DNA of 64,000 nt from Campylobacter gracilis (lineage in GTDB: Bacteria; Campylobacterota; Campylobacteria; Campylobacterales; Campylobacteraceae): assembly GCF_001190745.1 (NCBI RefSeq), contig NZ_CP012196.1, positions 620,001 through 684,000 of the forward strand. The letters are read 5' to 3'. Below, one piece after another: positions 52,954 through 63,540 of this stretch (positions are counted from its first letter, which is position 1; the number at the start of each line of letters is the position of its first letter). A program made the translations under genes and the position numbers. The notes beneath the pieces were generated by a model. That model was not told the DNA's origin, made no database searches, and was given only the letters and a program-made list of their open reading frames with translations.

Positions 52954-54870
52954 TCACTTGTTTTTCTGAAAGTACGCGTCCACGCCGTTTGCGATACCTT
53001 GGGCGATGCGGTCTTGATAGGCGCTTTTGCCTAAATTTTTACCCTCCTGCGGGTGCGTGATGTAGCCGATCTCCACGAGTACCGCGGGCATCGTAGCGCC
53101 CACCAGCACCCAAAACGGCGCCTCGCGCACGCCGCCGTCCTTGCTTGAAAAGCTCTTTTTGACCGAGCTTAGCATATAGCTTTGAATGTCGATGGCAAGC
53201 TTGTTTGAGGAGATTATCTTCTCGCGATTTAAGAAATTTAGGAAGGTCTGCTTCGAGAAGGTGTTCATATCCTCCAAATCGCCCCTGTTTTCGAGCGCGG
53301 CGGCGTTTTTACTGCGCTCGCTTCTAGCCGGGCTTAAGAAAAAGGTTTCCACACCGCTCATTTTAAGTGCTGAGCTAGCGTTAGGAGCAGCGTTTGCGTG
53401 GATCGAGATAAACATATCGGCGTTTTTTTTAGCGGCGAAAGCGGTGCGCGACCTTAAATTTATAAACACGTCGGTGCTACGCGTATAAAGAACCTTGTAT
53501 CCGCGCTTGGTAAGCAGCGCACCGAGCTTTTTGGATGTGGCCAGCACGACATTTTTTTCCTTCAGCCCGTTTCCGACCGCGCCCGAATCGCTACCGCCGT
53601 GCCCCGGATCGATTACGATGAGCTTGCCTTTGGTCGATTTGTAAATTTTACCGGCAGCCACGGATACGGTTTTGGCGCCTTGAGTTTCATCTATAGTGCT
53701 GACTTGCGGCTCGCTATCTTGCTCTCGTCCGCGCTTGCGCCCTGATTTTTGATCCTTGTTTTTTTCTGCGCGCGCAGATTTTGCAGCTTTTAAGCCTTCA
53801 GCCGTACTTAAAATCATCATATTGCCGTTAATTTCTACGTTTGCGTTGAATTCTTTCGGGTCGCTAAGTACGATGCGCACGGTCTTGTCGTTGTATTGCG
53901 AGACGCGTACATCGCTAACAAAGCTATCTTTAAGCCGCGTTTTTTGTGACTTTTGTCGCGCGCTAAAATCAATCACGAAGCGAAAATGATCGTTGCTTGC
54001 AATGGTGAAATCCTTGTAATCGCTCTGGCTTAGATCGCGGTTAAACTCAAGCACGATCTCGTTTTTATCGCCGCGCAGAGAATTTAACGCAAGCTGGGCG
54101 TTTTTGTCCGCTTTTTTGACGCTGCTTTTTCTAAGCTCGCTACTTTGATCTGCGGCCTCTTCCTCATCCTCGTTTTGCGCGATTGCGTCCTCACCGCCAT
54201 CGTCCTCTTGGGAGTCTACGGCCTCGTCCGCGCCGATCGGTCTAGTCGAGCGTAAAAATTCCAAATCCTCTTTAGATAGCGAGCTTAGATCGGCGTTTTT
54301 CGCAGCTTGCGTTTTTTTGGCGGAGGAGTTTTTGGATGTAGAGGCTTTAGAATTTTCCGAGGCGGAAGCTTTGGGATTTTTATCCGCTAAATTTGAAGAG
54401 CTTTTGGAATTTTCCGCTTCGGAGCTTTTTTTGCTTTTTGTGGATTTTGTTTTGGAGCTGCTCGAAGCTTGAGAGTCCTCATTGCTAGCAGAGCTTGTTT
54501 TTTTGGAATTTTTCGAGCTTTTCTTTTCAGCGGAGCTTGAGCTTTGTTTGCTTTCGTCGCTAGAGCTTTTGGATTTCGTTTTATCCGCGTCCTTTGTATT
54601 TATGCGCGCGAGCTCCTTTTCGTAGGCGGAGGAGTCAAGCCCTAAATTTTTCGAGCTGTAAACCAGCCTCTTTAGCGCTTTGATGCGGACCTCTTTATCG
54701 GACGCGCCTTGGTAGAGCGATTTTAGCTCTTTGTGCAGCGAGCGCTTGTAATTCGGCGTCGCTACGATGAAATCCTTGTCGAATTTCGCAAAAAACGCCT
54801 CGCTGGAAGCTCCAAACGCCAATACGCAGCTAAAAGCCGCGATTAGAAAAATTTTAACTATCTTCGCCAT
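52954..54870 (-). CDS. amiA: N-acetylmuramoyl-L-alanine amidase AmiA
   Basis: 638 residues. Signal peptide (MAKIVKIFLIAAFSCVLAFG), helical region, a Ser/Lys-rich linker (about 95-200), an AMIN domain (about 255-355), and an Amidase_3 domain with all zinc/catalytic residues: VIDPGHGGSDSGAVG, LKEKNVVL, SIHANA and VLVEIGYITH. It cuts the amide between MurNAc and the stem peptide in septal wall. EnvC-like, FtsE and FtsX in the same window form the expected activation route. Overlaps the NPD gene by 17 bases; the same order as C. jejuni. Confidence 0.93.
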   Translation of the reverse strand: MAKIVKIFLIAAFSCVLAFGASSEAFFAKFDKDFIVATPNYKRSLHKELKSLYQGASDKEVRIKALKRLVYSSKNLGLDSSAYEKELARINTKDADKTKSKSSSDESKQSSSSAEKKSSKNSKKTSSASNEDSQASSSSKTKSTKSKKSSEAENSKSSSNLADKNPKASASENSKASTSKNSSAKKTQAAKNADLSSLSKEDLEFLRSTRPIGADEAVDSQEDDGGEDAIAQNEDEEEAADQSSELRKSSVKKADKNAQLALNSLRGDKNEIVLEFNRDLSQSDYKDFTIASNDHFRFVIDFSARQKSQKTRLKDSFVSDVRVSQYNDKTVRIVLSDPKEFNANVEINGNMMILSTAEGLKAAKSARAEKNKDQKSGRKRGREQDSEPQVSTIDETQGAKTVSVAAGKIYKSTKGKLIVIDPGHGGSDSGAVGNGLKEKNVVLATSKKLGALLTKRGYKVLYTRSTDVFINLRSRTAFAAKKNADMFISIHANAAPNASSALKMSGVETFFLSPARSERSKNAAALENRGDLEDMNTFSKQTFLNFLNREKIISSNKLAIDIQSYMLSSVKKSFSSKDGGVREAPFWVLVGATMPAVLVEIGYITHPQEGKNLGKSAYQDRIAQGIANGVDAYFQKNK

Positions 54871-55942
54871 TTACAAGTTTTTCTATCAATTCCTTCACGG
54901 ATATTATCTCGTTTAATCGCCATCCGTTCGCACCGGTAAAAAACAGGCCGCTTTGCGTTTTGCCCAGATATGCGTCGCTTAGGCGGTCGGCGATGCAGTA
55001 TCCTACGGCGTTAGCGCCTTTGCCGCGCTCGCAAGGGCTTACGCAGTTGCTGATACAGCGGATCTTAGGCGCGCTGCCCGCGGCGATCATATCTTGCAGA
55101 TTGGTATGAATTCCGCGCGCGGGATAGCCTACGGGCGATTTTAGAAGCTGGATGTCTTCTTTTTTGGCGTTAAGAAGTACCTGCTTAAATTCCTCCGCGG
55201 CGTCGCATTCAAAGGTGCCGATGAAGCGCGTACCCATCTGCACGCCATCCGCGCCCAAAGATTTCACGCGATCAATGTCGGTTTTATCCCAAATTCCGCC
55301 TGCGACAAATAGCGGGAAGCTGCCCCATTGTGCGATTTCTGCTTTTACTTGCGGGATTAGATTATCTAGCGCAAACGCTGGATCGCCGCACTGCTCGTAG
55401 GTAAAGCCCTGATGTCCGCCGCTAAGAGGGCCTTCGAGCACTACAGCGTCGGGAATTCTGTCGTAGCGCTGCTTCCAGCGCTTGGCGATGATCTTAAGAG
55501 CCTTAGCGGAGGAGACGATGGGCACGAGCGCGACGTCCGGAAAATCGGCCGTAAATTCCGGCAGATTGGTAGGAAGCCCGGCGCCGCTAATTATGATGTC
55601 GATACCTGCTTCGCACGTGTCGCGCACGATGTGCTCGTAGTCGTTCGCCGCACACATTACGTTCATCCCCAAAGGCGCATCGCCACAAATTTTACGAGCG
55701 TTTTGCACGATGGCAAAAAGCGCCTCTTTGCTATAAAAATTCTCGCTTTGATATGGTCTGCCATCGAGCGATTTTTTGGCAAATTTAAGATTCTCGTAAT
55801 AGCCGGTGCCGACCGAGCTAATGACGCCTAGACAGCCGTTTAGGCTGACATTGCCGGCAAGATTATCCCAGCTGATACCAAGTCCCATGCCGCCTTGAAT
55901 TATCGGGTGCGCAATCTCGTGTTTGCCTATTTTTATACTCAT
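54854..55942 (-). CDS. Nitronate monooxygenase (2-nitropropane dioxygenase family)
   Basis: 362 residues, FMN-binding TIM barrel. It starts GKHEIAHPIIQGGMGLGIS; IIISGAGLPTNLP, LEGPLSGGHQGFTYEQCG with the catalytic-type His, and PLFVAGGIWDKTDIDRVKSLGADGVQMGTRF for phosphate binding are all characteristic. It oxidises alkyl nitronates in known members; the physiological substrate here is unclear. ATG shares one base with the tyrS stop (TAATG). Confidence 0.9.
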   Translation of the reverse strand: MSIKIGKHEIAHPIIQGGMGLGISWDNLAGNVSLNGCLGVISSVGTGYYENLKFAKKSLDGRPYQSENFYSKEALFAIVQNARKICGDAPLGMNVMCAANDYEHIVRDTCEAGIDIIISGAGLPTNLPEFTADFPDVALVPIVSSAKALKIIAKRWKQRYDRIPDAVVLEGPLSGGHQGFTYEQCGDPAFALDNLIPQVKAEIAQWGSFPLFVAGGIWDKTDIDRVKSLGADGVQMGTRFIGTFECDAAEEFKQVLLNAKKEDIQLLKSPVGYPARGIHTNLQDMIAAGSAPKIRCISNCVSPCERGKGANAVGYCIADRLSDAYLGKTQSGLFFTGANGWRLNEIISVKELIEKLVNGEDS

Positions 55943-57147
55943 TAATCCACCTTTAATTTAGCGAATTTTTTCTTTCCTACTTGGAGTGTATATTCGCCCG
56001 AGCTAAGCTGAAGCTGCTCATCTAAAATTTTATTTTGATCGATACTTACGGCGTTTGATTTTATCAATCTGCGCGCATCCGAGCTAGAGACTGCGAGCTT
56101 GCAGCTAATTAGCGCCTTTACTATCCATGCAGGCGAGCTTACGTGGTACTCCTTGATCTCGCTAGGAAGCTCGCCGGCGCCGTGGACGCGGTCAAATTCC
56201 TGCTTGGCTTCAAAGGCGGTGTTTTCGTCATAAAATTGCGTTACGATCTCGGAGGCAAGCTCCTCCTTAACCGCCTTAGGATGGATCGAGCCATCGGCCA
56301 CAAAGCCTTTTATTAGCTCGATATCTTCGCTGCTTTTTTGGCTTAGCAGATTATACCAATCCCACATTAACGCGTCACTAATGCTCATCACCTTGCCGTA
56401 CATATCATGCGGCGTATCGGTTACGCCGATGTAGTTACCAAGGCTTTTGCTCATTTTGTTTGTGCCGTCGGTACCTACCAAAAGCGGCATCATCACGACG
56501 CTTTGCTCTTTACCGATATCGTAAATTCTTTGCAGCTGGCGACCCATTAAAAGATTAAATTTCTGATCGGTGCCGCCAAATTCTATATCGCATTTCATGC
56601 AAACGCTGTCGTATCCTTGCAGTAGCGGATACATAAACTCGCTGATGCTGATCGGCTGCTCGGCCTTGTAGCGCTTCTCGAAGTCGTCGCGCTCGAGCAT
56701 CCTGGCAACATTAAAAGTGCTTGATAGCTCGATCATACCGCTAGCACCCAGGCGGTTGGTCCATTCGGAATTAAACATCACCTTGGTTTTGGCGGGATTT
56801 AAAATTTTAAACACCTGCTGCTCGTAGGTTTTGGCGTTTTGAAGCACGATTTCGCGCGCTAGCTTTTTGCGAGTCTCGCTCTTACCCGTAGGATCGCCGA
56901 TTTGAGCGGTAAAATCGCCGATTAGAAACTGCACGATCGCGCCGTGGTTTTGCAAAAATGCAAGTTTATTTAGAACGACGGCGTGTCCTAGGTGTAGATC
57001 CGCAGCAGTGGGATCCATGCCGACTTTGACGTAAAAGACCTCGCCGCTGTCGTAATAGCGCCTAATCAGCGCCTCGATCTGCTCTTCGCCGATGATCTCC
57101 GCGACGCCGCGCTTAAAATTTTCCATAATGCCTTGAATGTCAGCCAT
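55942..57147 (-). CDS. tyrS: Tyrosyl-tRNA synthetase
   Basis: 401 residues. Class I motif DPTAADLHLGHAVVLNK (HLGH) and NKMSKSLGNYIG (KMSKS), with an S4 RNA-binding domain at the end (SSDARRLIKSNAVSIDQNK). The TAADLHLGH form and length are those of the TyrRS type common in epsilonproteobacteria. Lies between spoT (14 bases) and NPD (1-base overlap). Confidence 0.96.
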   Translation of the reverse strand: MADIQGIMENFKRGVAEIIGEEQIEALIRRYYDSGEVFYVKVGMDPTAADLHLGHAVVLNKLAFLQNHGAIVQFLIGDFTAQIGDPTGKSETRKKLAREIVLQNAKTYEQQVFKILNPAKTKVMFNSEWTNRLGASGMIELSSTFNVARMLERDDFEKRYKAEQPISISEFMYPLLQGYDSVCMKCDIEFGGTDQKFNLLMGRQLQRIYDIGKEQSVVMMPLLVGTDGTNKMSKSLGNYIGVTDTPHDMYGKVMSISDALMWDWYNLLSQKSSEDIELIKGFVADGSIHPKAVKEELASEIVTQFYDENTAFEAKQEFDRVHGAGELPSEIKEYHVSSPAWIVKALISCKLAVSSSDARRLIKSNAVSIDQNKILDEQLQLSSGEYTLQVGKKKFAKLKVD

Positions 57148-57161
57148 TTGCTCTCCCTTAT

Positions 57162-59354
57162 TTAGTTTTTATATACGTCCGTAAGTGATACGAAATCCAC
57201 GATTTTAAAGCGGTTTTTGAGTTTGTCTTTAATCTCCGTGGAGTCTAAATTTTCGTTCAGCTCGATGATGATCTCAAAATAATCTGACGTCGTTTCGCTA
57301 TTTTCGTTGAGGCTTATCGATACCAGATCGATCTCGAGCTTGACTAAATAGTTCAAAAACGTCGCCAGCGAGCCGCGCTTATTTTCTAAATTTAATATGA
57401 TCTTGTAGCGGTGCGGCGCATTACGCGTCCATTTTACGAAGATCATCTCATCGGTTTTGATTAGCTCGCTTGCACGTTCGCACAGCTTATGATGCACCGT
57501 CACGCCGTGTCCGTTGCGAAAGCCGATGATGTCGTCGCCGCGCTTTGGGTTGCAGCAGTAATCAAACTCAACCTCGTCGATTTTAAAATTTGAATACACC
57601 ACGATGTTGTCAAATTTTTGCTTCTCGATCTCATACTTGCTGCGAAATTTCATATTGAAAAATTTCTCTTTGAGCGGGTATTTTTTAAGCGCGTTTACGA
57701 CGTCTTTTAAAAATACCGAGTCATAGGCTGCTTTGTCGATCTTTTTGCTTAAATTTTCTTTTTCAAGCCAGCTTAAAATGCTCTCCTTGCTCGTCGTAAA
57801 GATCGCGCATAAAATTTTAATCGCTACTTCAAAATTTATATCTCTGATCTTTTGCTTGCAAAACGCCTTGATCGTCGCGCGCGCCTTGCCGGTTTTGACC
57901 GAGCTTAGCCAACTGCAGCGGTAGTGTGGCTCGCTTCCGGTGATGATATGAACGATATCTCCGTTTTTTAGCTCCGTAAGAAGTGGCACCTTGACGCGAT
58001 TTATAAAGGCCTCGGTCGCTTTTAAGCCCACTTGAGAGTGTATCTCGTAGGCGTAATCAAGCGCTGTAGCACCGCGCGGCAATGTAAAAATTCCGCCCTT
58101 GGGCGAATATACGGCGATATCCTCGACGTAGAGGCTGTCTTTAGCGTATTCGTAAAGATCCTCGGCGTTGGCGTCGTCCTCTTCCTGCATGCCGATGTCG
58201 TTTAGCCAATCAAGCTTCGGATTGATCGAGCCGCTATATTTATATTTCCAGTGCGCTGCGACGCCGAATTCCGCGGTGTTGTGCATATCGAAGGTGCGGA
58301 TCTGCACCTCTACGATCATACTTTCGTTAAAGACAGTCGTGTGGATCGTCTGATATCCGTTTTGCTTCGGAAGTGCGATATAATCCTTAAAGCGCGATAT
58401 GAGCGGATTAAATTTAGTATGTATTATACCCAGAGCCAAGTAGCAATCCATCGGCTTTTGCACGATGATGCGGATAGCCAAAAGATCGAGCACCTCCTCG
58501 ATCGAAATTCCTTTGCGCTGCATTTTTAAAAAGATCGAGTAGTAGTGTTTCATCCGCTTTTGGATCTCAAAGCTGCCCTCACTAAAGCCGTTTGAGAGCA
58601 TATACTCTTTGATCTTTTCGCTAAATTTGCTCAAGCTCATCTGAAGCTGCTGCTTATGCTCTTCGACGTAATCGGCAATCGCCGAATACTCTTTAGGCAT
58701 AACGTATTTGAAGCTAAGATCTTCAAGCACGTTTTTGATCGATGAAATTCCAAGCTTGTGCGCGATCGGCGCGTAAACCAAAAGCGTCTCCTCGCCGATA
58801 CGTTTTTGCTTATCTGGGCGAAGTGCGTCTAGGGTTAGCATATTGTGCAGCCTATCGCAGAGTTTGACTACCAAAACGCGCTGATCGTTAATGGAAATCA
58901 TCAGCATCCTGCGGAAGGTAAGCGCGGTAGTTCGCAGCTTGGCGTTGCTATCGCCGGATGGGGCTAATTTATCCTCCCTGATGTTTACGATTTTAGTAAG
59001 CCCTTCTACGATTTTGGCTACTTCGTCGCCGAATCTTTGTCTAACCTGCTCGATGCTGTAATCTGTATCCTCTACTACGTCATGCAATAGCGCAGATATT
59101 ACCATCGCGTCGTCTCCGCCCATAAAAGATACGAAGCAAGCTACCAAAATCGGATGGATCGCATATGGCTCGCCGCTTTTGCGAAACTGCCCGTCATGCT
59201 GCGCGATGCATAAATTTATAGCATCTACCAGCAGCGGAGTGGGCTCTTTTAGATTATAAAGCAGCTGCTTGGCGCTTTGGATGTCTTTGGTATCGACGAC
59301 ATCGTCGATAAGACTTTCTAAGAAGTTATCATTAATCCTTGTCAACGATTCCAT
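57162..59354 (-). CDS. spoT: Bifunctional (p)ppGpp synthetase/hydrolase
   Basis: 730 residues, full RelA/SpoT layout: HD hydrolase (HDGQFRKSGEPYAIHPI ... ALLHDVVEDTDYS), synthetase (GIIHTKFNPLISRFKDYIALPKQNGYQTIHT), TGS (about 400-460) and a C-terminal ACT domain. With intact HD and synthetase motifs it should make and break the alarmone, controlling the stringent response. Its ATG lies 23 bases inside the rpoZ end. Confidence 0.96.
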   Translation of the reverse strand: MESLTRINDNFLESLIDDVVDTKDIQSAKQLLYNLKEPTPLLVDAINLCIAQHDGQFRKSGEPYAIHPILVACFVSFMGGDDAMVISALLHDVVEDTDYSIEQVRQRFGDEVAKIVEGLTKIVNIREDKLAPSGDSNAKLRTTALTFRRMLMISINDQRVLVVKLCDRLHNMLTLDALRPDKQKRIGEETLLVYAPIAHKLGISSIKNVLEDLSFKYVMPKEYSAIADYVEEHKQQLQMSLSKFSEKIKEYMLSNGFSEGSFEIQKRMKHYYSIFLKMQRKGISIEEVLDLLAIRIIVQKPMDCYLALGIIHTKFNPLISRFKDYIALPKQNGYQTIHTTVFNESMIVEVQIRTFDMHNTAEFGVAAHWKYKYSGSINPKLDWLNDIGMQEEDDANAEDLYEYAKDSLYVEDIAVYSPKGGIFTLPRGATALDYAYEIHSQVGLKATEAFINRVKVPLLTELKNGDIVHIITGSEPHYRCSWLSSVKTGKARATIKAFCKQKIRDINFEVAIKILCAIFTTSKESILSWLEKENLSKKIDKAAYDSVFLKDVVNALKKYPLKEKFFNMKFRSKYEIEKQKFDNIVVYSNFKIDEVEFDYCCNPKRGDDIIGFRNGHGVTVHHKLCERASELIKTDEMIFVKWTRNAPHRYKIILNLENKRGSLATFLNYLVKLEIDLVSISLNENSETTSDYFEIIIELNENLDSTEIKDKLKNRFKIVDFVSLTDVYKN

Positions 59355-59550
59355 CTAATGCGATCTTACCTTCGGCTAGTTCTAAGATTGCTATATCGGC
59401 AAATTTCATTCTGCGAGTATCTACGTTATCTATTAACGGCGGTTCGCCTGCAGCTAGCTGCTCGGCGCGTTTGCTTATCATCAAAGATAGCTTATATCGG
59501 TCTCCGCCCGTTACTTTTAAAGCCTTGGCTACAATTTGTTCGGTTCTCAT
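59332..59550 (-). CDS. rpoZ: RNA polymerase omega subunit
   Basis: 72 residues from the ATG behind AAGGAG (MRTEQIVAKAL); a TTG one codon earlier is rejected. GGDRYKLSLMISKRAEQLAAG is the conserved omega core. Omega supports assembly of the beta-prime subunit and, in other bacteria, ppGpp binding, which fits the spoT neighbour. Between pyrH and spoT as in C. jejuni. Confidence 0.95.
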   Translation of the reverse strand: MRTEQIVAKALKVTGGDRYKLSLMISKRAEQLAAGEPPLIDNVDTRRMKFADIAILELAEGKIALDGIVDKD

Positions 59551-59573
59551 CAATTCTCCTTAAATTTAAAATT

Positions 59574-60323
<750 letters not shown>

Positions 60324-60357
60324 TTACCTAAAAGTCGTTTAAAAATAACTTTTTAGG

Positions 60358-61704
60358 CTATTTTAGATGATCTTTAAGGCGGTTTATCCAGATCTTTTTC
60401 GGAGCGATTATTTCGCTAGCGCTGCCGTTTACGGCGTGATAGACCAATGTGCCGTGCAAGCTCGCGTAGTAGCGGATTATGAGGCGCTGCAAATAGGGCT
60501 CGTAGCTCGGCACGAACCAGCCGTTATTACTGATCGCTACGACGTATTTGGGCGAGCCTTCGTAAAGCTCTGCGCGCGTAGCCTCGTAGCAAACCGCGCT
60601 TCTTACGCTTCGCCCGCCAAGCTCGTAGTCGCTAAAGCCACTAGCCGTCGAAAAATCGGTCGCACCGCCTAGCAGCACGCGGTTGATAAAATTTCGCGCG
60701 AATTCCGGCAGCGGCACCATTTCGCCAAACGGCACCAAAATGTGCTTATCGAAGCGCTTCATTTCCCCGTTCGCAAAAAGATAGGCGCTGTTGTAAAATT
60801 TCCCGTCCTCATACGCTTCCGCGCCCGCTACGATAGTAATTGCGCGCGATTTTTCCTTTAGAGCTTCAACTAGCGCGTTTTCTAGATTTAGCGGCATCGC
60901 AAAGGCGCTCTCGGGCAGGATTATCGCGTCTTGTCCCTCTGCGATCGCCTCATCAATCCGAGCCAAATTTGCCAACGCGGCGGATAAAATTTTATCCTTC
61001 GCCCAGATGTCATGCTGCGAAATATCGGTGTTTGCGAGTGAAATTTTAATCGGTAGCGGCTCGGGCTCTTTTTGGCTGAATTGCAGCGCGCAGATCAAAA
61101 ATACCGCAAAGATCGTGGCATTAAGCTTAGCCCGGGCGCCTCGTCCGCGCAGATACAAAACCGTGCAAAGCCCCGCTAAAATCAGAGCCAGCGCGCTAAG
61201 ATCGGCTCTGAAAATTCCATGGCTTAGCAGCAGTTCAAAATTTAGCCAATCAAAGCCGAAAGGATGGATAAATTTTAGAATCAAAAGGCACGCAGCGCGC
61301 AAAACCGGCGCGTCAAAGATCACAAAGATGCGGAAAATAAAGGCGTAAACGAGGCAAATTCCAAGAATTTCAATCGGGATCAAAAATGCAAGATCGAAAT
61401 AGATCAGGCTGAAGCTGATCCAGTGCATCCATAGCGCGCCGATAAAAAATCCGCACCAAAACCACTCCGCCTTGCTTGCTTTTAGCAGATAAAAAAGTGC
61501 TGCTATCGCGATCAGGGGCGAGAAAAATTCTGCCGCCAAAGCGCCTAAGCCGTCAAATTTAGAGCTTAAAATTTCTACGAAAATAAAATTTGAAAGCGCA
61601 AGGGCAAGAACAAAGCCTTTATTTATGTAACTTAATGTAAAATAGCTACTTTTTAAATTTCTAATGAAGGAAACACATGGAACAAGGAAACTTCTTTGCA
61701 TCAA
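60358..61704 (-). CDS. lnt: Apolipoprotein N-acyltransferase
   Basis: 448 residues as an open frame. Several helices in the first half and a nitrilase-type periplasmic domain with Glu in AIILPESAFAMP, Lys in DKHILVPFGEMVPLPE and Cys in RSAVCYEATRAELY. It adds the third acyl chain to lipoproteins. The start is unsure: homology appears to begin near NLKSSYFTLSYINKGF, where only non-standard codons exist. The nearest ATGs (61704, 61701) overlap the yajC start on the opposite strand by 25-28 bases. Confidence 0.88.
   Translation of the reverse strand: MMQRSFLVPCVSFIRNLKSSYFTLSYINKGFVLALALSNFIFVEILSSKFDGLGALAAEFFSPLIAIAALFYLLKASKAEWFWCGFFIGALWMHWISFSLIYFDLAFLIPIEILGICLVYAFIFRIFVIFDAPVLRAACLLILKFIHPFGFDWLNFELLLSHGIFRADLSALALILAGLCTVLYLRGRGARAKLNATIFAVFLICALQFSQKEPEPLPIKISLANTDISQHDIWAKDKILSAALANLARIDEAIAEGQDAIILPESAFAMPLNLENALVEALKEKSRAITIVAGAEAYEDGKFYNSAYLFANGEMKRFDKHILVPFGEMVPLPEFARNFINRVLLGGATDFSTASGFSDYELGGRSVRSAVCYEATRAELYEGSPKYVVAISNNGWFVPSYEPYLQRLIIRYYASLHGTLVYHAVNGSASEIIAPKKIWINRLKDHLK
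61638..61643 (+). promoter_or_regulatory. -10 box for yajC-secDF
   Basis: TAAAAT at 61638-61643, 33 bases before the yajC ATG; AAGGAAAC supplies the ribosome-binding site. It lies within the divergent 5' part of the lnt frame. Confidence 0.4.
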
Positions 61705-61949
61705 TCCTGCCTATCGTCGTAATCTTTGCGATTATGTATTTTTTGATTATCAGACCGCAGCAAAAGCAGGCCAAGGATCATAAAGCGATGGTCGATGCGC
61801 TCGGCAAAGGCGATAAGATCATAACTAGCGGTGGCATAAAATGCACGGTCGTGAAAACAAACAATGATTTTATCACAGTTAAGCTTAACGATGAGGTCAT
61901 GGTTGAGCTGGATAAACAATTTGTGGCAAGAAAATTAGATGAGCAGTAA
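61677..61949 (+). CDS. yajC: Preprotein translocase subunit YajC
   Basis: 90 residues, one N-terminal helix (SILPIVVIFAIMYFLIIRPQQKQAKDH, with the conserved RPQqKr). Associates with SecDF at the translocon. Overlaps secD by 11 bases. Confidence 0.95.
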   Translation: MEQGNFFASILPIVVIFAIMYFLIIRPQQKQAKDHKAMVDALGKGDKIITSGGIKCTVVKTNNDFITVKLNDEVMVELDKQFVARKLDEQ

Positions 61950-63540
61950 AATTTCATACCGCCTGCTGATCTTTTTGGCTGCGGTTATTTTTTCGGCGAT
62001 TTTTGCCGCGCCTTCGATCTTTCAGACCGAAAAGGGAAGCAAGATAAACTTGGGTTTGGATCTGCAAGGCGGCCTACATATGCTTTTGGAAGTTCAAAGC
62101 GACGAGGCGGTCGTTTCAAAGATCAAATCGATCGCTGCGAGCGTCAATTACGCCGCCAAGCGCGATGATCTGCTGATGGACGGGCTAAAATTGGAAGGTG
62201 ATTCGTTCGAGTTTGAAATTTTAGACGCGGACGAGGCTTCTAAATTTGATGCAATTTTGCATAGTGCGGCAAGCGGATTAGACATTCAAAAATCTGGCGA
62301 AAAATACCGCGTCACGCTAACGCCTGAGGAGGTCGAAGCGACTAAAAAGTACGCGATCGAACAGGCCGTAGAAACTATCCGAAACCGCTTGGATCAATTC
62401 GGACTTGCGGAGCCGACGGTAGCAAAGCAGGGCGAGAGCTATATTTTGGTTGAGCTTCCTGGTGTCAAAAGTGCAGCGGATGAGCAGCGCGCCAAGGATC
62501 TGATCGCCAAAGCGGCTCACTTGCAGCTTATGGCAGTGGACGACGTGCGCCAAGACCGCGCGCAGACTATCAGCGCAGCGGATGCTAGAGCTTACGGAGA
62601 CGTGATCTACCCGGACGTTAAAAATCCGAATTACAAGTATCTCATAAACGAAATTCCGGTGCTTGATGGCGCGATGCTAGTTGATGCGAAGGTTGCTTTC
62701 GATCAACACACCAATCAGCCGATCATAAATTTTACGCTGAATTCTCAAGGCGCTCAAATTTTTGGTGATTTTACTGGCAAAAATGTCGGTAAGCGCCTTG
62801 CGATCGTGCTTGATGGCAAGGTTTACTCCGCGCCGCGCATAAACGAGCGTATCGGCGGCGGTAGCGGTCAGATCAGCGGCGGATTTAACGTCGAAGAGGC
62901 GCACGACGTAGCGATCGCGCTTAGAAGCGGCGCGCTTTTGGCTCCGGTTAAAGTCTCAGAAACGCGCAGCATCGGTCCTAGCCTAGGACAAGATAGCATC
63001 GATAAAAGTATGGCAGCGCTTAGTCTTGCGGCGGTTGCAATTTTAATCTTTATGATTTTCTACTACGGCGTGGCGGGACTTTTTGCCGACATAGCGCTTG
63101 TAGTAAATATTTTATTTCTAATCGCTTGTATGGCGCTTTTTGGTGCAACATTAACGCTTCCTGGAATGGCGGGAATCGTGCTAACTATCGGAATGGCGGT
63201 GGATGCGAACGTTATCATTAATGAGCGCGTTAGAGAGGTGCTAAGGACGGGAGTTTCGATCCGACAAAGCATAAATAAAGGCTATGAAAATGCGATGAGC
63301 GCGATCGTGGATTCAAATATCACTACGCTAATTACTTCTGCTGCGCTTTATGCTTATGGCACGGGTCCGGTGAAGGGCTTTGCCGTCACGATGAGTATCG
63401 GTATCGTAGCGTCGATGATAACGGCGATTTTGGGCACTCATGGAATGTTTGAGTTAGTAATGGATAAGATGGAAAAGAGCAAAAATACCGCGCTTTGGCT
63501 CGGTTATAAAGTAAGAGGAGGCGCAAATGCAAGTGTTTGA
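61939..63540 (+). CDS. secD: Protein translocase subunit SecD
   Basis: 533 residues, six helices with a large periplasmic loop. KINLGLDLQGGLHMLLEV (D1), ETIRNRLDQFGLAEPTVAKQGESYILVELPGV, and the SecD/F membrane motif GMAVDANVIINERVREVL with the proton-path Asp are all present. It uses the proton gradient to pull exported proteins. Overlaps secF by 14 bases. Confidence 0.96.
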   Translation: MSSKISYRLLIFLAAVIFSAIFAAPSIFQTEKGSKINLGLDLQGGLHMLLEVQSDEAVVSKIKSIAASVNYAAKRDDLLMDGLKLEGDSFEFEILDADEASKFDAILHSAASGLDIQKSGEKYRVTLTPEEVEATKKYAIEQAVETIRNRLDQFGLAEPTVAKQGESYILVELPGVKSAADEQRAKDLIAKAAHLQLMAVDDVRQDRAQTISAADARAYGDVIYPDVKNPNYKYLINEIPVLDGAMLVDAKVAFDQHTNQPIINFTLNSQGAQIFGDFTGKNVGKRLAIVLDGKVYSAPRINERIGGGSGQISGGFNVEEAHDVAIALRSGALLAPVKVSETRSIGPSLGQDSIDKSMAALSLAAVAILIFMIFYYGVAGLFADIALVVNILFLIACMALFGATLTLPGMAGIVLTIGMAVDANVIINERVREVLRTGVSIRQSINKGYENAMSAIVDSNITTLITSAALYAYGTGPVKGFAVTMSIGIVASMITAILGTHGMFELVMDKMEKSKNTALWLGYKVRGGANASV

